Below the pieces are notes generated by a model. It was not told the DNA's origin. It saw only the letters and a program-made list of their open reading frames with translations, and made no database searches. 64,000 nt of DNA. Origin: Cyanobacteria bacterium PR.3.49 (GTDB lineage: Bacteria > Cyanobacteriota > Vampirovibrionia > Obscuribacterales > Obscuribacteraceae). The translations under genes were made by a program, and so were the position numbers. Below, piece by piece: positions 25,460 to 34,996 of the stretch; the stretch's first letter is position 1; each line of letters opens with the position of its first letter. The DNA is taken from assembly GCA_013997645.1 (NCBI GenBank), contig PNKB01000002.1, positions 1 to 64,000 on the forward strand, in the 5' to 3' direction.

Positions 25460-26533
25460 TCAAGGCCTGGACACCGCTTCAATCGCTTCTCGCATTTCTT
25501 TTGCAGACTGAAAACGATCTTCCGGCTTTTTCGCAAGAGCGCGTTGGACAATTTCCACCAGAGCTGGTGGCACGAATTCTTTCGAAAATGCAGGCACAGG
25601 AGAATCAATGTGTTGGATAATGATGTGAAAGTCGTTGTATCCAAGAAATGGCGGATTACCAGTCAAGCATTCATACATGATGCAGCCAAGTGAGTAGATG
25701 TCGGCTGCTGGAGTACGAATTCGCGACTGGGCAAACTCCGGTGCCAGATAGGCAGCGCACCCGTAAATACTGGTTGTGTGCGTAGCAACTTGCGTCCATT
25801 CGAGATCGCGGAATAGTCTTTCAGCGCAACCAAAATCCGAAACTTTCACAACCATGCCATTGCTCTGAGGCTCGAAGAAAATGTTCGTCGGTTTTAAGTC
25901 GGCATGTACGATGTCTCTTTCGTGGGCATATTCAAGCGCAGAACATACCGCGTGCGCGATTTTGAGCGTGTCTTTGGCAGACGGCAATGCGCGCTTGTCG
26001 ACCAACTGTTCGAGCGGTTTTCCTTGAAGATATTCATAAACCATAAAAGGACGTTTGCTGTCCTCTCTTTGCTCGTTAGGCAAACCAAGCGCAAGGCAGC
26101 GGACGATGTTGGGATGGTCTAGAGCGAGGCCTGTTTTGGCCCCTTCCAAAAATCTCTTTCCCGACTTCGAATCGCACATCAATTCCGACTTCAATGCTTT
26201 CACTGCAAAGTGGGCTGAGGCAGGATCCTTCGCTGCGGTATCGACAGCTTCAAAAACTTCGCAAATTGAACCAACCCCAATTTGCTTTTGGCACAACAAG
26301 TGCCAGGGCATTCCATTGGCGCGCTTAGCAATCACATCACCCATATAGCCTGATTGTCCATGACCAATGATTTGCAATAGGGTGCTGTCGGCATCACAAA
26401 TTACCGATTTTATGCGATATTTTCTGAAGCACTTCGGACATCTCTTCTTTTGCTCTTCGGGAGGAATATTTTCTTCTGGCACCGCAGTGGCAGTGGCGGA
26501 GTTGTCGAATAAGCGTTTTAGAAAGTCGAACAT
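25460..26533 (-). CDS. Serine/threonine protein kinase with N-terminal zinc-ribbon-like motif
   Basis: A 357-residue Hanks-type kinase. A short N-terminal segment has KRCPKCFRKYRIKSVICDAD, a probable half zinc ribbon. The kinase domain shows the glycine loop IGVGSICEVFEA, the Lys in FAVKAL, the catalytic loop HADLKPTNIFF (HAD instead of HRD), DFGCAE, YLAPEF for APE, and DIYSLGCIMYE. No transmembrane helix or PASTA domain follows, so it acts in the cytoplasm. The missing Arg of HRD suggests activity that does not need activation-loop phosphorylation. Partner substrates are unknown. Confidence 0.9.
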   Translation of the reverse strand: MFDFLKRLFDNSATATAVPEENIPPEEQKKRCPKCFRKYRIKSVICDADSTLLQIIGHGQSGYMGDVIAKRANGMPWHLLCQKQIGVGSICEVFEAVDTAAKDPASAHFAVKALKSELMCDSKSGKRFLEGAKTGLALDHPNIVRCLALGLPNEQREDSKRPFMVYEYLQGKPLEQLVDKRALPSAKDTLKIAHAVCSALEYAHERDIVHADLKPTNIFFEPQSNGMVVKVSDFGCAERLFRDLEWTQVATHTTSIYGCAAYLAPEFAQSRIRTPAADIYSLGCIMYECLTGNPPFLGYNDFHIIIQHIDSPVPAFSKEFVPPALVEIVQRALAKKPEDRFQSAKEMREAIEAVSRP

Positions 26534-26610
26534 TTGCCTAGCCTGTGGAATTGGAATTTACGTGCCACCAAATTCTACGGGATACCAATTTGCCAATTTG
26601 CTTTGCGACT

Positions 26611-29600
26611 TCAATTCGCACCAGCGTCGTTTAATATCACAATGGGCAGATTATTCTTCTTGGCGGCGGTCACCATATCCGGTTTTACAACAAGTGCGCC
26701 ACTGGGGGCGGTGCCTATAGCTCCGGAACTTACAAAACTTGGAACATTGCCGTTGTAGAATTGCGCCAGTTCTGCCGGTGTCATTCCTTCGAAGAATACC
26801 GGCTGGGTGCCGCGCCGCAATAAGCCTATGCCTGAGATAATCGGATTGTTCAGTTTTATCTCATTGTTGCGCGCTAAAGGCGTTCCATCTTTCTCAGTCG
26901 TCATCATATTCGTCAGAGATTCGGCTGCTTGAATAATTCTTTGACCGACACCGCCAGGATCGCGACCAGCCGCTTCTTCTCTGCGAACGACCTGACGTAA
27001 CTCATTGATGCCGTCATATTCCGACAGCACTTGTCTCAAGAAATTCAAGCGCGGGAAGTTTGCTTCCGGTACTCCGTGTGCCGCCGGAATGTCAATCTGC
27101 GCCAGACGTGTTTCGGCCTCTTGCGCGAGATCTCGGGCTCTGCGATCTGTCGCCCAGTTCTCCACAAGCTTGACGTGCCCTTCCCATCCAACACTCACGC
27201 CAGTGGACAAGTTGGTTCTGTTGGCTTGAGATATATTCTCGTAATTGCCGCTAATCAGCGCGACATGCTGCGCGCCTTCGGTATAAACTTTGTGATTGCC
27301 TGGCGTCAACAAAGAGACTGACATCGAGAATTCCGGCGACTCGATCGTCGGGCGTTGTTTCAAAAACGTCCCGGCAAGATCGTAAGTGGAATGCCCGTAG
27401 ACACCATATTTGCTCATCACATGACCGCCGAATCCTTGCGGCAATTCTGTCGTGAGAATCGGCAGTGAATGCCGATTGAGCGCCTCGACGCGTGGAGCTG
27501 CAAGTGCATGAATTGCATCAAGCTCTTCTTTTACTTCCGGCTTCCACCAGCCTTCGTTTTGTTTGACGGATTTGATGTCGGCGCGGTTGAGCATTCCCAC
27601 CATGCGCAGACCGTCGGGATGACGATAATGATTGACGACATTATCCAGCTCACCAGGTCTCTGCAATGTCACTGAGTTTTTCACATCAGGATTAAAACTC
27701 AACTCAGCATCCTTGCTCATGATGTCGGTGATACGCTGAATGCGCGTATCGGGATAACCGAGAGAGCGAAGAATTCCCCATGCCATACTCACGGACGAAC
27801 GGTTGTGATCGAAGTCGACCATGTTTTCTTTTTTGCCGACGTCATGCAAGAATGTCGCCCAGGCGGCATTGATTTTGTCTTTCGCAGATAGTTTTTTGTA
27901 TTCCGGATCTTGCAAAAGTTTTTCGACTGCACTCAGCAAGTGACCATCCAGTTTGAAGTCGTGAGCAGAGTGTTGATTTCGCCCGACAATGCCGCCCTCA
28001 TGCGCATGACCGAACTGTTTCGGAAACAACCGCCCAAGCGGGCCATCGCCAATAGCTTGGCGCAGCTGCTCGACATTGCGAAGAGCATTTTCTGCAATGC
28101 CGCGATATTGCGCCTGCTCATGTGGTGGCAAGTCGACAATTTTGCCCTGGCGAAGCTCCGGCATTCCCATCGCCCTGGCACCCTCATACCCCCGGCGCTG
28201 CAAGTCGCCGATTTGTTGAGTGGCTTCCAGCCTGCGCTGATAAGAGACTTCGCCATCAGTCAACTTCGCATCGATTGGTTGGCGGAAAACTTGTTCGTAT
28301 GCCTCAGGATTTTTCTTGCCGATTTCGTGCGCCAGCGTCAAATTGGTGAGCAATCGCTCACGCATGATCGGCGCTGTTCCTTCCAGATCCATCGCCTTCA
28401 ATACTTCTGCTTGCACCGATTTCAAAAGTCCGGTCGCTTGCTCCGGCGTAAACTTGACGCCATGCTGCATCAAAGCGGCAATGTCGCCGGGCGAAACGCC
28501 GGCGTCCGGTTTGCCTTCTTGCACCTGCCTGGCCTTTTCCATCAACGAAGCTGTGAGTTGGTCGGCAGTCACCGGTGGCTCGCGCGTCATTATCTCTGAG
28601 ATGTAATCGTTGCGAGCTTTGTTGGCGGTAAACTTCGAATTGATCGCTAATGCTCTCATCAATTCCGGATTTTCGGCAGCGATGCGATCGGCTTTCGCCC
28701 AATTTCCTTCGGAGAACATCAAGCGTCCGATCAATTTGGGATCGATGTCTTTCAGTGCCGCTGTCCGATAGGCGATACCATCGGCGGTGTTCATGTCTTT
28801 GGTGGCAGCAGTGAGAGCACTGTTGAAAAAACGATCATATTCGCGGAAGGAAATATTTGAATCCGCCATGCGTTGTTGCACGACTTTGAAAACATCATTG
28901 AGCGCTTCCGGGGTATTTGCCGAACCGATGCCGCGCTTACTCGCCTGCTCTAATACACGGTCACGGACTAAGCTGCCGGGCTCCATGCTGAGCGCCCACT
29001 CAGTCCACTTGCTCGCCGGGACATATCCATTTTCGATAACCGGAGCAATTCCCTTTTTCTCTGCCAGCAATTTTGCCGCTTCAAACTGATTTGCTTTAGC
29101 AACATGTATCGGCGCCATGTTGACGTAAGATGGCGGATTTGGCAGATCCATCAACTCGTTAAGAGCTTGAATTTGCTTGCTCGGTTCGATGAGCCCAATG
29201 GTGCGCGCCAATTCATACGCGAGACCTTGATTCTCTACTTTTTTGACCGACTCGAGCTGGTGCTGCCACAATTCGGTCGCTCGCTCTTTGCCGATATTCT
29301 GAGCAAGTTTATAACCGGCATGAATGGATGCTTCAGTGCCGCCCTGAAGAAGTTGCGGCCACAGAGTGTTCATCTCGGCGTTGCTCAAATTGGCGATGCG
29401 GCGCTCCATTACGTCGCCAAGCCAGCCACCTGTCGACAGTGATGGAACTTCATCGATGCGCTCTGTTAGCTGCTTCCATTGCTCGCCGGTTTTTACTTCC
29501 TGAATGTCGCGCCACAACTGCTGCTCGGCTTCAGTCAATGTCGCGCGAGCAGTTTGATCTGAGGTAGGTCGAAATTCATTCGGATTGATTTCTTTGGGCG

Positions 29601-30621
29601 GCTCGCCCGCACGCCGCGCTGCGCGCGATTCGATGGGCAGAGGATCGATGACGAGCGTTTCGCCAACGGTGCGTTCATTCGCCGCGACGCGTTCGTTTGG
29701 ATTGGCAACGCGATTCGGATTTCCCGTGCCCTCAGTTGCAGCCGCAGTTTGCTCGACGTTGCTATTTCTTCCGGCTTCCTGTTCTACCGGCTTTCCATCT
29801 TTCGCCGCCTGATTGGCGCGCAGGCGAGCCAGATAGGATGCACCGCCGAATGTGCCGCCGACAACACCCATAGCCAGGAGAGATTCGGCCAGTTCTTCGC
29901 TGGTGGCAGGGCGTCCTTGCCGCGCCAGAGCCTCATATTCTGCACTGACGAAACCGCCAGGCAAACCGGAAACTGCGCCAGAGAAAATCGGATTGTTTAT
30001 CACCGGTGCTATACCAAAACGCTGCACTGTGGCATTTTTGCCAAGCGCGCCCATGCCCAGGCTGCCTGCCGTCAGCACCGTAAAGGTCGCTGCTCCGCCG
30101 CCTGCGCTGATTGCCCTGTCGCTCAAGAAAGCCGTAAACCCGGCACTGCGCGCTTTCTCGTCGCTGGGAGTAAACGCCGCCCCATACACACCGCCGGTAA
30201 TCGCCGACTCTTTCAGACTCAATCCGATGGCGCTGCGCTGGCTCAAATATCCGGCTTCACCGGCAGCGGCTGCGGGCTTGCCGAAGGCACCCACTTTGCC
30301 CAGTCCGTACTTTGTGGCGGCGAAGGGCAGGATCATCCCTACCGCACCGCCTACAGTCTGCGCGTACCAGGTGGAGGTGCCCATCTTCGAGTGTCCCGGC
30401 GCCTCGATGCCGATGCCCGTGAAGAACGTTTTGACGTTGTTCATCGCGTCATTGCTGATGTACTGCGCCACGCCCATTGCCGGCGCTTCGACCGCAGCGT
30501 AAATCATCGAGTTGCCCAGTTCTCTGAGGAAACTCTCTCGAGCCGCCTCTTTTTCGGGCGTGCTCTCGTCAGGCTTGGCGCTGTTTTGTTCTGCTTGCGC
30601 GAGAAGCTCGTTGGGCGACAT
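26611..30621 (-). CDS. Giant HD-domain protein (1336 residues)
   Basis: The first 270 residues hold several Gly/Ala-rich hydrophobic stretches (GGAVGMILPFAATKYGLG, SLGMGALG) that may insert in or slide along membranes. A polar linker and a long helical region follow (400-880). Near residue 925 lies an HD phosphohydrolase signature: HSAHDFKLDGHLL, then FLHDVGKKENMVDFDHN and GYPDTRIQRITDIM, with His/His-Asp/Asp-type metal ligands. The C-terminal 200 residues are unassigned. HD enzymes cleave nucleotides or cyclic dinucleotides; the substrate here is unknown. It is transcribed alone, about 75 bases from the kinase gene on the same strand. Confidence 0.75.
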   Translation of the reverse strand: MSPNELLAQAEQNSAKPDESTPEKEAARESFLRELGNSMIYAAVEAPAMGVAQYISNDAMNNVKTFFTGIGIEAPGHSKMGTSTWYAQTVGGAVGMILPFAATKYGLGKVGAFGKPAAAAGEAGYLSQRSAIGLSLKESAITGGVYGAAFTPSDEKARSAGFTAFLSDRAISAGGGAATFTVLTAGSLGMGALGKNATVQRFGIAPVINNPIFSGAVSGLPGGFVSAEYEALARQGRPATSEELAESLLAMGVVGGTFGGASYLARLRANQAAKDGKPVEQEAGRNSNVEQTAAATEGTGNPNRVANPNERVAANERTVGETLVIDPLPIESRAARRAGEPPKEINPNEFRPTSDQTARATLTEAEQQLWRDIQEVKTGEQWKQLTERIDEVPSLSTGGWLGDVMERRIANLSNAEMNTLWPQLLQGGTEASIHAGYKLAQNIGKERATELWQHQLESVKKVENQGLAYELARTIGLIEPSKQIQALNELMDLPNPPSYVNMAPIHVAKANQFEAAKLLAEKKGIAPVIENGYVPASKWTEWALSMEPGSLVRDRVLEQASKRGIGSANTPEALNDVFKVVQQRMADSNISFREYDRFFNSALTAATKDMNTADGIAYRTAALKDIDPKLIGRLMFSEGNWAKADRIAAENPELMRALAINSKFTANKARNDYISEIMTREPPVTADQLTASLMEKARQVQEGKPDAGVSPGDIAALMQHGVKFTPEQATGLLKSVQAEVLKAMDLEGTAPIMRERLLTNLTLAHEIGKKNPEAYEQVFRQPIDAKLTDGEVSYQRRLEATQQIGDLQRRGYEGARAMGMPELRQGKIVDLPPHEQAQYRGIAENALRNVEQLRQAIGDGPLGRLFPKQFGHAHEGGIVGRNQHSAHDFKLDGHLLSAVEKLLQDPEYKKLSAKDKINAAWATFLHDVGKKENMVDFDHNRSSVSMAWGILRSLGYPDTRIQRITDIMSKDAELSFNPDVKNSVTLQRPGELDNVVNHYRHPDGLRMVGMLNRADIKSVKQNEGWWKPEVKEELDAIHALAAPRVEALNRHSLPILTTELPQGFGGHVMSKYGVYGHSTYDLAGTFLKQRPTIESPEFSMSVSLLTPGNHKVYTEGAQHVALISGNYENISQANRTNLSTGVSVGWEGHVKLVENWATDRRARDLAQEAETRLAQIDIPAAHGVPEANFPRLNFLRQVLSEYDGINELRQVVRREEAAGRDPGGVGQRIIQAAESLTNMMTTEKDGTPLARNNEIKLNNPIISGIGLLRRGTQPVFFEGMTPAELAQFYNGNVPSFVSSGAIGTAPSGALVVKPDMVTAAKKNNLPIVILNDAGAN

Positions 30622-30772
30622 GTATGGGACACCAGATCATAAATAGATATATCTATGAATCTACTTACCCTCAGTAGGCTGCCTTTAAGCTGCCAATTTC
30701 GGGAAGTGCGACCTGGTGGGCGTTTGCGGCTTTAGTGCGGCTGCTGAGGCGGCTGCGTGATGACTTACTTTC

Positions 30773-32434
30773 TCAAGCCGGTCTTTGGGTTGAGGCGAGT
30801 TCTGGACGAGTGCCTGCGGCGACCAATTCCGGATGAGTGACCAATTCCACATGACCGTGCGTCGAGAGATGCTCGGCATGATGCGCCCCAGCCAGTGTCG
30901 CCGGCTGCAATCGCGGATGGCGCTGGCGGCGTTTGCTCTTGAACATGGCGCGCACTTCGCCCCAGTCCATAACCAGCGTTCCGCCGGTCGACTGATGTTG
31001 TGCTTCCCAGTCCATGATCAGCTCGAGGCAGGCGTGGTCTACATAATCGAGTTCGTCCATGCAGACATGCAATTCTGTATTTTCCGGTATTGTATGCAGC
31101 GCGTCGGCGAGTACCGGCAGACTTAAGAAAGTCGCGGCGCCGCGCAAGTGCAAGACGGTTTTTCCTTCCAGACTTTCGATAGAGACATTGAGTCGGGTCA
31201 TGGTGTAGACCAATTTTGCAATCGAGAGCACCACGCCGAGAAGTACGCCCACGAGCAAGTCTGTCGTGACGATGGCAATTGCCGTGATGGCATAAATGCC
31301 GACCAGGCGCGGACCGAAATTCCACAATTTTTTGATCGCTTTGGTGTCGACCAATTTGCATCCGGTGAAAAGAAGCAGTGCTGCAAGAGTGGCTACAGGG
31401 ACCATTCTAAGCAAGCCCGGTATGGCGACGGCGGCGATAAGCAACCAGAAACCGTGCAGGATGGCGGATTGTCTCGTCTTGGCGCCGGACATAACATTGA
31501 CGCTGCTGCGCGCGATAACACCAGTCATTGGCAGCGAGCCGACCAAGCCGCAGAGCGTGTTGCCGACGCCTTGCGCGATCAATTCTTTGTCGTACTGAGT
31601 GCGTGGACCACGGTGAAGTTTGTCCACCGCTGCAGCGCTCAGCAGTGTCTCTGCACTGGCGACAATGGCGAGTGCAAGGGCAAATCTAGCAATTGCCCAC
31701 GGATCGATTTGAGAAACCGCGCCGAAATTTGGCAGGTGCACTGCTGCGAAAACATTGTCCGGCAGTGGGATATGTTTGACCGGCAAGTTGAAGAGATTGG
31801 CTACAAGCGTGCCCGCTAAAACTGCAACGAGCGGTGCCGGTACGGCCGCTAATTTTCCTTTGGCGAATTTTTTCCACAATATCAAGGACAATATTGTAAT
31901 GACGCCGATGTCCATCGACTCCATGGCGGTCGTTGTCGGGTCGGAAAGATTGGCAAATATAGATGGAACGTGCAGGAGGTTGTGCAGTCCTTCAGCATGC
32001 GGATGCATTCCTGCGATTACATACATTTGACTTAAAACTAGTGTGATACCGATGCCGGACATCATGCCGTTGATCACCGCGGGCGATACCGCGCGGAAGA
32101 TTTGAGCGATTTTAGCGAAACCCATGCCGAGTTGCAAAACCCCGGCGCAAACCAAAATGACGGCGAGTGCTTCCAGCCCGTGGCGGCTGACGATTTCATA
32201 AACAAGAACTGTCAGACCTGCGGCCGGGCCGCTGATTTGGAGAGGGCTGCCGGAAATAAATCCGATGATGCAGCCGCCGATTATTCCGGTGATTATTCCT
32301 TTTTCAACAGGAACGCCGGACGCAATTGCGATGCCCATGCAGAGGGGCAGCGCCATTAAAAAGACTACAAGTGAAGCAAGAAAATCCTGCGTGAAAGATT
32401 CTCGATTCGTCACGTGTGGGTTCCATCGGATCAT
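30773..32434 (-). CDS. SulP-family anion transporter with STAS domain
   Basis: From the ATG at 32434, with GGAAGGTCC just upstream, the protein has about 553 residues. It shows SulP features: SLVVFLMALPLCMGIAIASGVP, the paired G/P-rich GSPLQISGPAAGLTV, and ten or more membrane helices. A C-terminal STAS domain (VLHLRGAATFLSLPVLADAL, MDELDYVDHACLELI) follows, then a His/Pro-rich tail. Members carry sulfate, bicarbonate or dicarboxylates; the substrate cannot be told here. The GSPLQISGPAAG motif is shared by many bicarbonate-type members. A structured leader lies upstream. Confidence 0.88.
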   Translation of the reverse strand: MIRWNPHVTNRESFTQDFLASLVVFLMALPLCMGIAIASGVPVEKGIITGIIGGCIIGFISGSPLQISGPAAGLTVLVYEIVSRHGLEALAVILVCAGVLQLGMGFAKIAQIFRAVSPAVINGMMSGIGITLVLSQMYVIAGMHPHAEGLHNLLHVPSIFANLSDPTTTAMESMDIGVITILSLILWKKFAKGKLAAVPAPLVAVLAGTLVANLFNLPVKHIPLPDNVFAAVHLPNFGAVSQIDPWAIARFALALAIVASAETLLSAAAVDKLHRGPRTQYDKELIAQGVGNTLCGLVGSLPMTGVIARSSVNVMSGAKTRQSAILHGFWLLIAAVAIPGLLRMVPVATLAALLLFTGCKLVDTKAIKKLWNFGPRLVGIYAITAIAIVTTDLLVGVLLGVVLSIAKLVYTMTRLNVSIESLEGKTVLHLRGAATFLSLPVLADALHTIPENTELHVCMDELDYVDHACLELIMDWEAQHQSTGGTLVMDWGEVRAMFKSKRRQRHPRLQPATLAGAHHAEHLSTHGHVELVTHPELVAAGTRPELASTQRPA

Positions 32435-32640
32435 GGTGGACCTTCCCATAGTGGTGGCGATAAATTACAAAGGTGGCTGCAGAAAGCCGCGTCAGTTCGG
32501 AGGTCTTTCGACCTCGGTCTCTGTATCCGCGAACACTCTGTCGCCGGGAATGCCTGTGCAGGTTCAACCGCTCTCGCGGTTAGGTGATCTGGTGTTGCTC
32601 GGCCATCCATTGCTGGGGGTCCGGGCGGGACACTAGCCGT
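32435..32640 (-). promoter_or_regulatory. Structured leader upstream of the SulP gene
   Basis: Read on the minus strand this 5' region contains AACCGC-GAGA-GCGGTT (32566-32581), CCTG-CA-CAGG (32553-32562) and GAGGTC-GAAA-GACCTC (32500-32515). Two of these close on GNRA tetraloops, a sign of selected RNA structure. It could be a riboswitch or attenuator. I compared it from memory with c-di-AMP, SAM and Mg2+ classes and found no convincing match. Confidence 0.35.
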
Positions 32641-32701
32641 GCCTGTCAGCCAATTTGATCGGCTGCTCTGGCGGGCGTATTTGTTACCCCAACACCATAC
32701 A

Positions 32702-32959
32702 TCACAAAGAACAATTTGGCAAGAAAAATTTCTTTCCGAATCGATGAAAATCATTGCTGAAAGCTTGCTGTATGCGGGCTAACGAAATTTCAAAACGCTG
32801 TGCATTCCAACCTTTCAAAATCAAATTCGAACCTTGCTGCAATGTTTCTGCAACATCTTCAGATGCAGTCCCGATCAGCACTGTGAGCGCGATCAGAACA
32901 GCTCCGGCGCCGCGTTTCAAATTGCATTCGATTGAATTAGTAAGTGAGCGAGCGAACAT
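32702..32959 (-). CDS. Possible small protein, low support
   Basis: An 85-residue frame (MFARSLTNSIECNLKRGAG) with a hydrophobic segment AVLIALTVLIGTASEDV that could be a signal peptide. No clear ribosome site precedes the ATG. The 650 bases from 32450 to 33096 hold no other candidate apart from the SulP leader. It may be non-coding. Confidence 0.25.
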   Translation of the reverse strand: MFARSLTNSIECNLKRGAGAVLIALTVLIGTASEDVAETLQQGSNLILKGWNAQRFEISLARIQQAFSNDFHRFGKKFFLPNCSL

Positions 32960-33096
32960 AAAAACTGTTTTCGAAAAATAATTTCGGCACCGTCAGTGGT
33001 GCCTGAAACTTTCATGCAAGTTCCGTTTGCTAACGCGTGATTGAAGTCACCAGACTGCAATTTTTTCAATGTTCGGTTAAGGAGTGGTTAAGCCGA

Positions 33097-34077
33097 TCAG
33101 CTGATGATGCGATGCCGCTTTGTGAGCAGTTTTTCGGTGCGTTCGAGCAGTCGTTGCGCGACTGGTTCCCTCTTTGAAAGAAAAAGCACAAACCAGTCCG
33201 TGCGAGTTTTTAGAAGTCTGAATGGACCGACACTCTTGATTTGTTGAATTGCATCCCAGTGGAAAAATTTGCTTTGTGTCCTCGATCTAAGATAAAGCCC
33301 TGGCTCGCCGACCCTGATTATTTGCGGAATCTTCGAATTATGAAAACGAATAAACAGATGCACGCATAAGTACACGGCTGCAAAAACTATCAGCTGCTGA
33401 ATACTCGGAAATACAGGTTTTTGAAAGACTGAAAATCCCACAGCAATGAGTATGGCTGACGATGCGATTATCGCCCCGTCGAATAATGCATCCGGCACCC
33501 TGAGGTTTTCTTCGAAATTCTCTCTCACGACGCCGGAAATTTTTCCATCAATCAGCTCTACGAGCTCGTTACAGTTGCTGAGCCGATCGGACAAAAGAAA
33601 GTATTCGCCGTTGTTGCAGTCGACTTGATAGAACTTGAAATTGTTTTCGATTGTGCCAAGCGGGAAAATATCAGTGATTTCAAACCAGTGAATATGTTTT
33701 GTGAAAAAGGGCGCTTGAAATTTCAGCCCGCCTTCTACCGGAATGACGGAATGCACAATGCGTGCATGATTGTGCCCGGCCCTGAGCAGAAGCCAACCCT
33801 GGATCAACCAAACCACTCCGGCAAGCAGCACGAGGTGTAGCAAACTCAGCTGCTGAGTCTGGTTGACTGGCTTTTGGAGAGCAATATACAACATGAAAAC
33901 CACATGAATCGGGCACATGACGAGGAACATGGCGATCGAACGCAGTGTGGTATTCAAAAACGGATCCGGCTCTTTCTTCGGAATCAGTTTGAAAAACTGC
34001 GAAATTTGCCACCACTGCGAGCGCGAGTGGCGATCCAGTTCGAAAGTGTTCGCGCTTGGGCGAGAGTCAGGATTCAT
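33097..34077 (-). CDS. Integral membrane protein of unknown function
   Basis: A 326-residue protein with two pairs of transmembrane helices: about residues 45-65 and 75-100 (SIAMFLVMCPIHVVFMLYIAL, LLHLVLLAGVVWLIQGWLLL), and about 200-220 and 230-250 (AIIASSAILIAVGFSVF, QQLIVFAAVYLCVHLFIRF). Each pair is followed by a beta-rich cytoplasmic segment with similar HWFEITDIFPLG and HWDAIQQIKSVG sentences, so the protein looks like an internal duplication of a PH-like membrane module. AGGAAATC lies before the ATG. Function unknown. Confidence 0.75.
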   Translation of the reverse strand: MNPDSRPSANTFELDRHSRSQWWQISQFFKLIPKKEPDPFLNTTLRSIAMFLVMCPIHVVFMLYIALQKPVNQTQQLSLLHLVLLAGVVWLIQGWLLLRAGHNHARIVHSVIPVEGGLKFQAPFFTKHIHWFEITDIFPLGTIENNFKFYQVDCNNGEYFLLSDRLSNCNELVELIDGKISGVVRENFEENLRVPDALFDGAIIASSAILIAVGFSVFQKPVFPSIQQLIVFAAVYLCVHLFIRFHNSKIPQIIRVGEPGLYLRSRTQSKFFHWDAIQQIKSVGPFRLLKTRTDWFVLFLSKREPVAQRLLERTEKLLTKRHRIIS

Positions 34078-34320
34078 GTGATTTCCTGCCTTTTGAGAGT
34101 TGTGGTGCTGCGGTGGGCGGAATTAAAGGGCGATATTGTGCCATCGTAATCCGGCTTCTTGACATCCTGGCAAAAGTTAAACTAGCATTCACTTTTGCAA
34201 TTTCGGATCCGGGCGGATTAGCCTTGCGTGTTGCAAGCTTTCCCGGAACATGATTTCTCTGCCAGCGTCTGCCGATCCACTCCCGAACAACCGGTGCGGT
34301 CAGCCTTCCCTGCCTCATGT

Positions 34321-34349
34321 TTCGAGAGTTTAAGGGACTGGGCTATAAT
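34321..34349 (+). promoter_or_regulatory. Candidate promoter of the tRNA-Arg/tRNA-Lys unit
   Basis: A perfect -10 TATAAT at 34344-34349 with a weak -35-like TTCGAG at 34321-34326 and a 17-base spacer. It lies 70 bases before tRNA-Arg. Confidence 0.5.
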
Positions 34350-34418
34350 GAACCTCCGCAGCCGCCGAGACCGCAGGTTAATCTGGTAACCTATGTTTCT
34401 CACGCGATGCGGATTCGG

Positions 34419-34491
34419 GCGCTCGTAGCTCAGTGGATAGAGCCCCCGCCTTCTAAGCGGGTTGTCGTTGGTTCGAATCCAACCGAGCGCG
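34419..34491 (+). tRNA. tRNA-Arg (anticodon UCU)
   Basis: Acceptor GCGCTCG pairs with CGAGCGC, with discriminator G. The anticodon stem CCCGC/GCGGG encloses loop CTTCTAA, giving TCT. GTTCGAATCC forms the T-loop. No CCA is encoded, unlike the two other tRNAs here. Confidence 0.95.
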
Positions 34492-34508
34492 AATTTTTCC
34501 CATCGCAG

Positions 34509-34583
34509 GGGTCATTAGCTCAACGGCAGAGCAGTTGCCTCTTAAGCAATTGGTTGGTGGTTCGAATCCACCATGACCCACCA
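34509..34583 (+). tRNA. tRNA-Lys (anticodon CUU)
   Basis: Acceptor GGGTCAT pairs with ATGACCC, followed by A and an encoded CCA. The anticodon loop CTCTTAA gives CTT. It lies 17 bases after tRNA-Arg and probably shares its transcript. Confidence 0.93.
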
Positions 34584-34590
34584 ATTTTGA

Positions 34591-34620
34591 AGAGCACCCT
34601 GAAAGGGGGTGCTCTTTTTC
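34591..34620 (+). terminator. Rho-independent terminator of the tRNA unit
   Basis: AGAGCACCC pairs with GGGTGCTCT around a short GA-rich loop, followed by five T. It starts eight bases after tRNA-Lys. Confidence 0.9.
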
Positions 34621-34769
34621 TTAGCCTGCTCGCGTTGACCGTCCTTTTTCTCAGCCGCGCGGACTCAACCTTAATAACCTCTTCTATACTGTTATACGTA
34701 GAGTGTGGTGTTTCAGAACTTGACTTGTGGGGATTTAGGGTCTGACTACCAAAATTGAAGGCAGACAAT

Positions 34770-34996
34770 ATGCCGGGTCGATTGGGGTAATCATCGACCG
34801 GACGTCCACGAACGACGAAGTTCTGGCGCATTGCTGGCTCGTCGATCAGGACAAAGTCGCCACGACCGCCCACTCAATCATTCTTTTCCAAGACCATCTC
34901 GAAGCGCTGAAGATTCGATTTCCTTGCTCCGGCGAGGAAAGAGGCGTCGCTAAGGCGCTTTTCCACCCGCGCTTCAGCCGTTCTTCCACAACGCAA
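34770..34996 (+). other. Upstream, frame-disrupted 5' part of the DUF4388/DUF4384 gene
   Basis: The frame of the next gene stays open upstream to 34739 with no ATG, GTG or TTG. It encodes the first half of a trypsin-like domain: VLAHCWLVDQDKVATTAHSI with the catalytic His. In a neighbouring frame an ATG at 34770 has GAAGG at ideal spacing and reads MPGRLG before a stop. Adding one G to the GGGG at 34784-34787 joins it to the open frame (MPGRLG-VIIDRTS). The gene probably starts at 34770, with a one-base loss, a sequence error or -1 slippage at the G run. Confidence 0.55.

Noticed and set aside
32435..32640. c-di-AMP (ydaO) riboswitch before the SulP gene
   Set aside because: The paired ACCGC-type and purine-rich conserved segments do not line up with the class as I recall it; only general structure is claimed.
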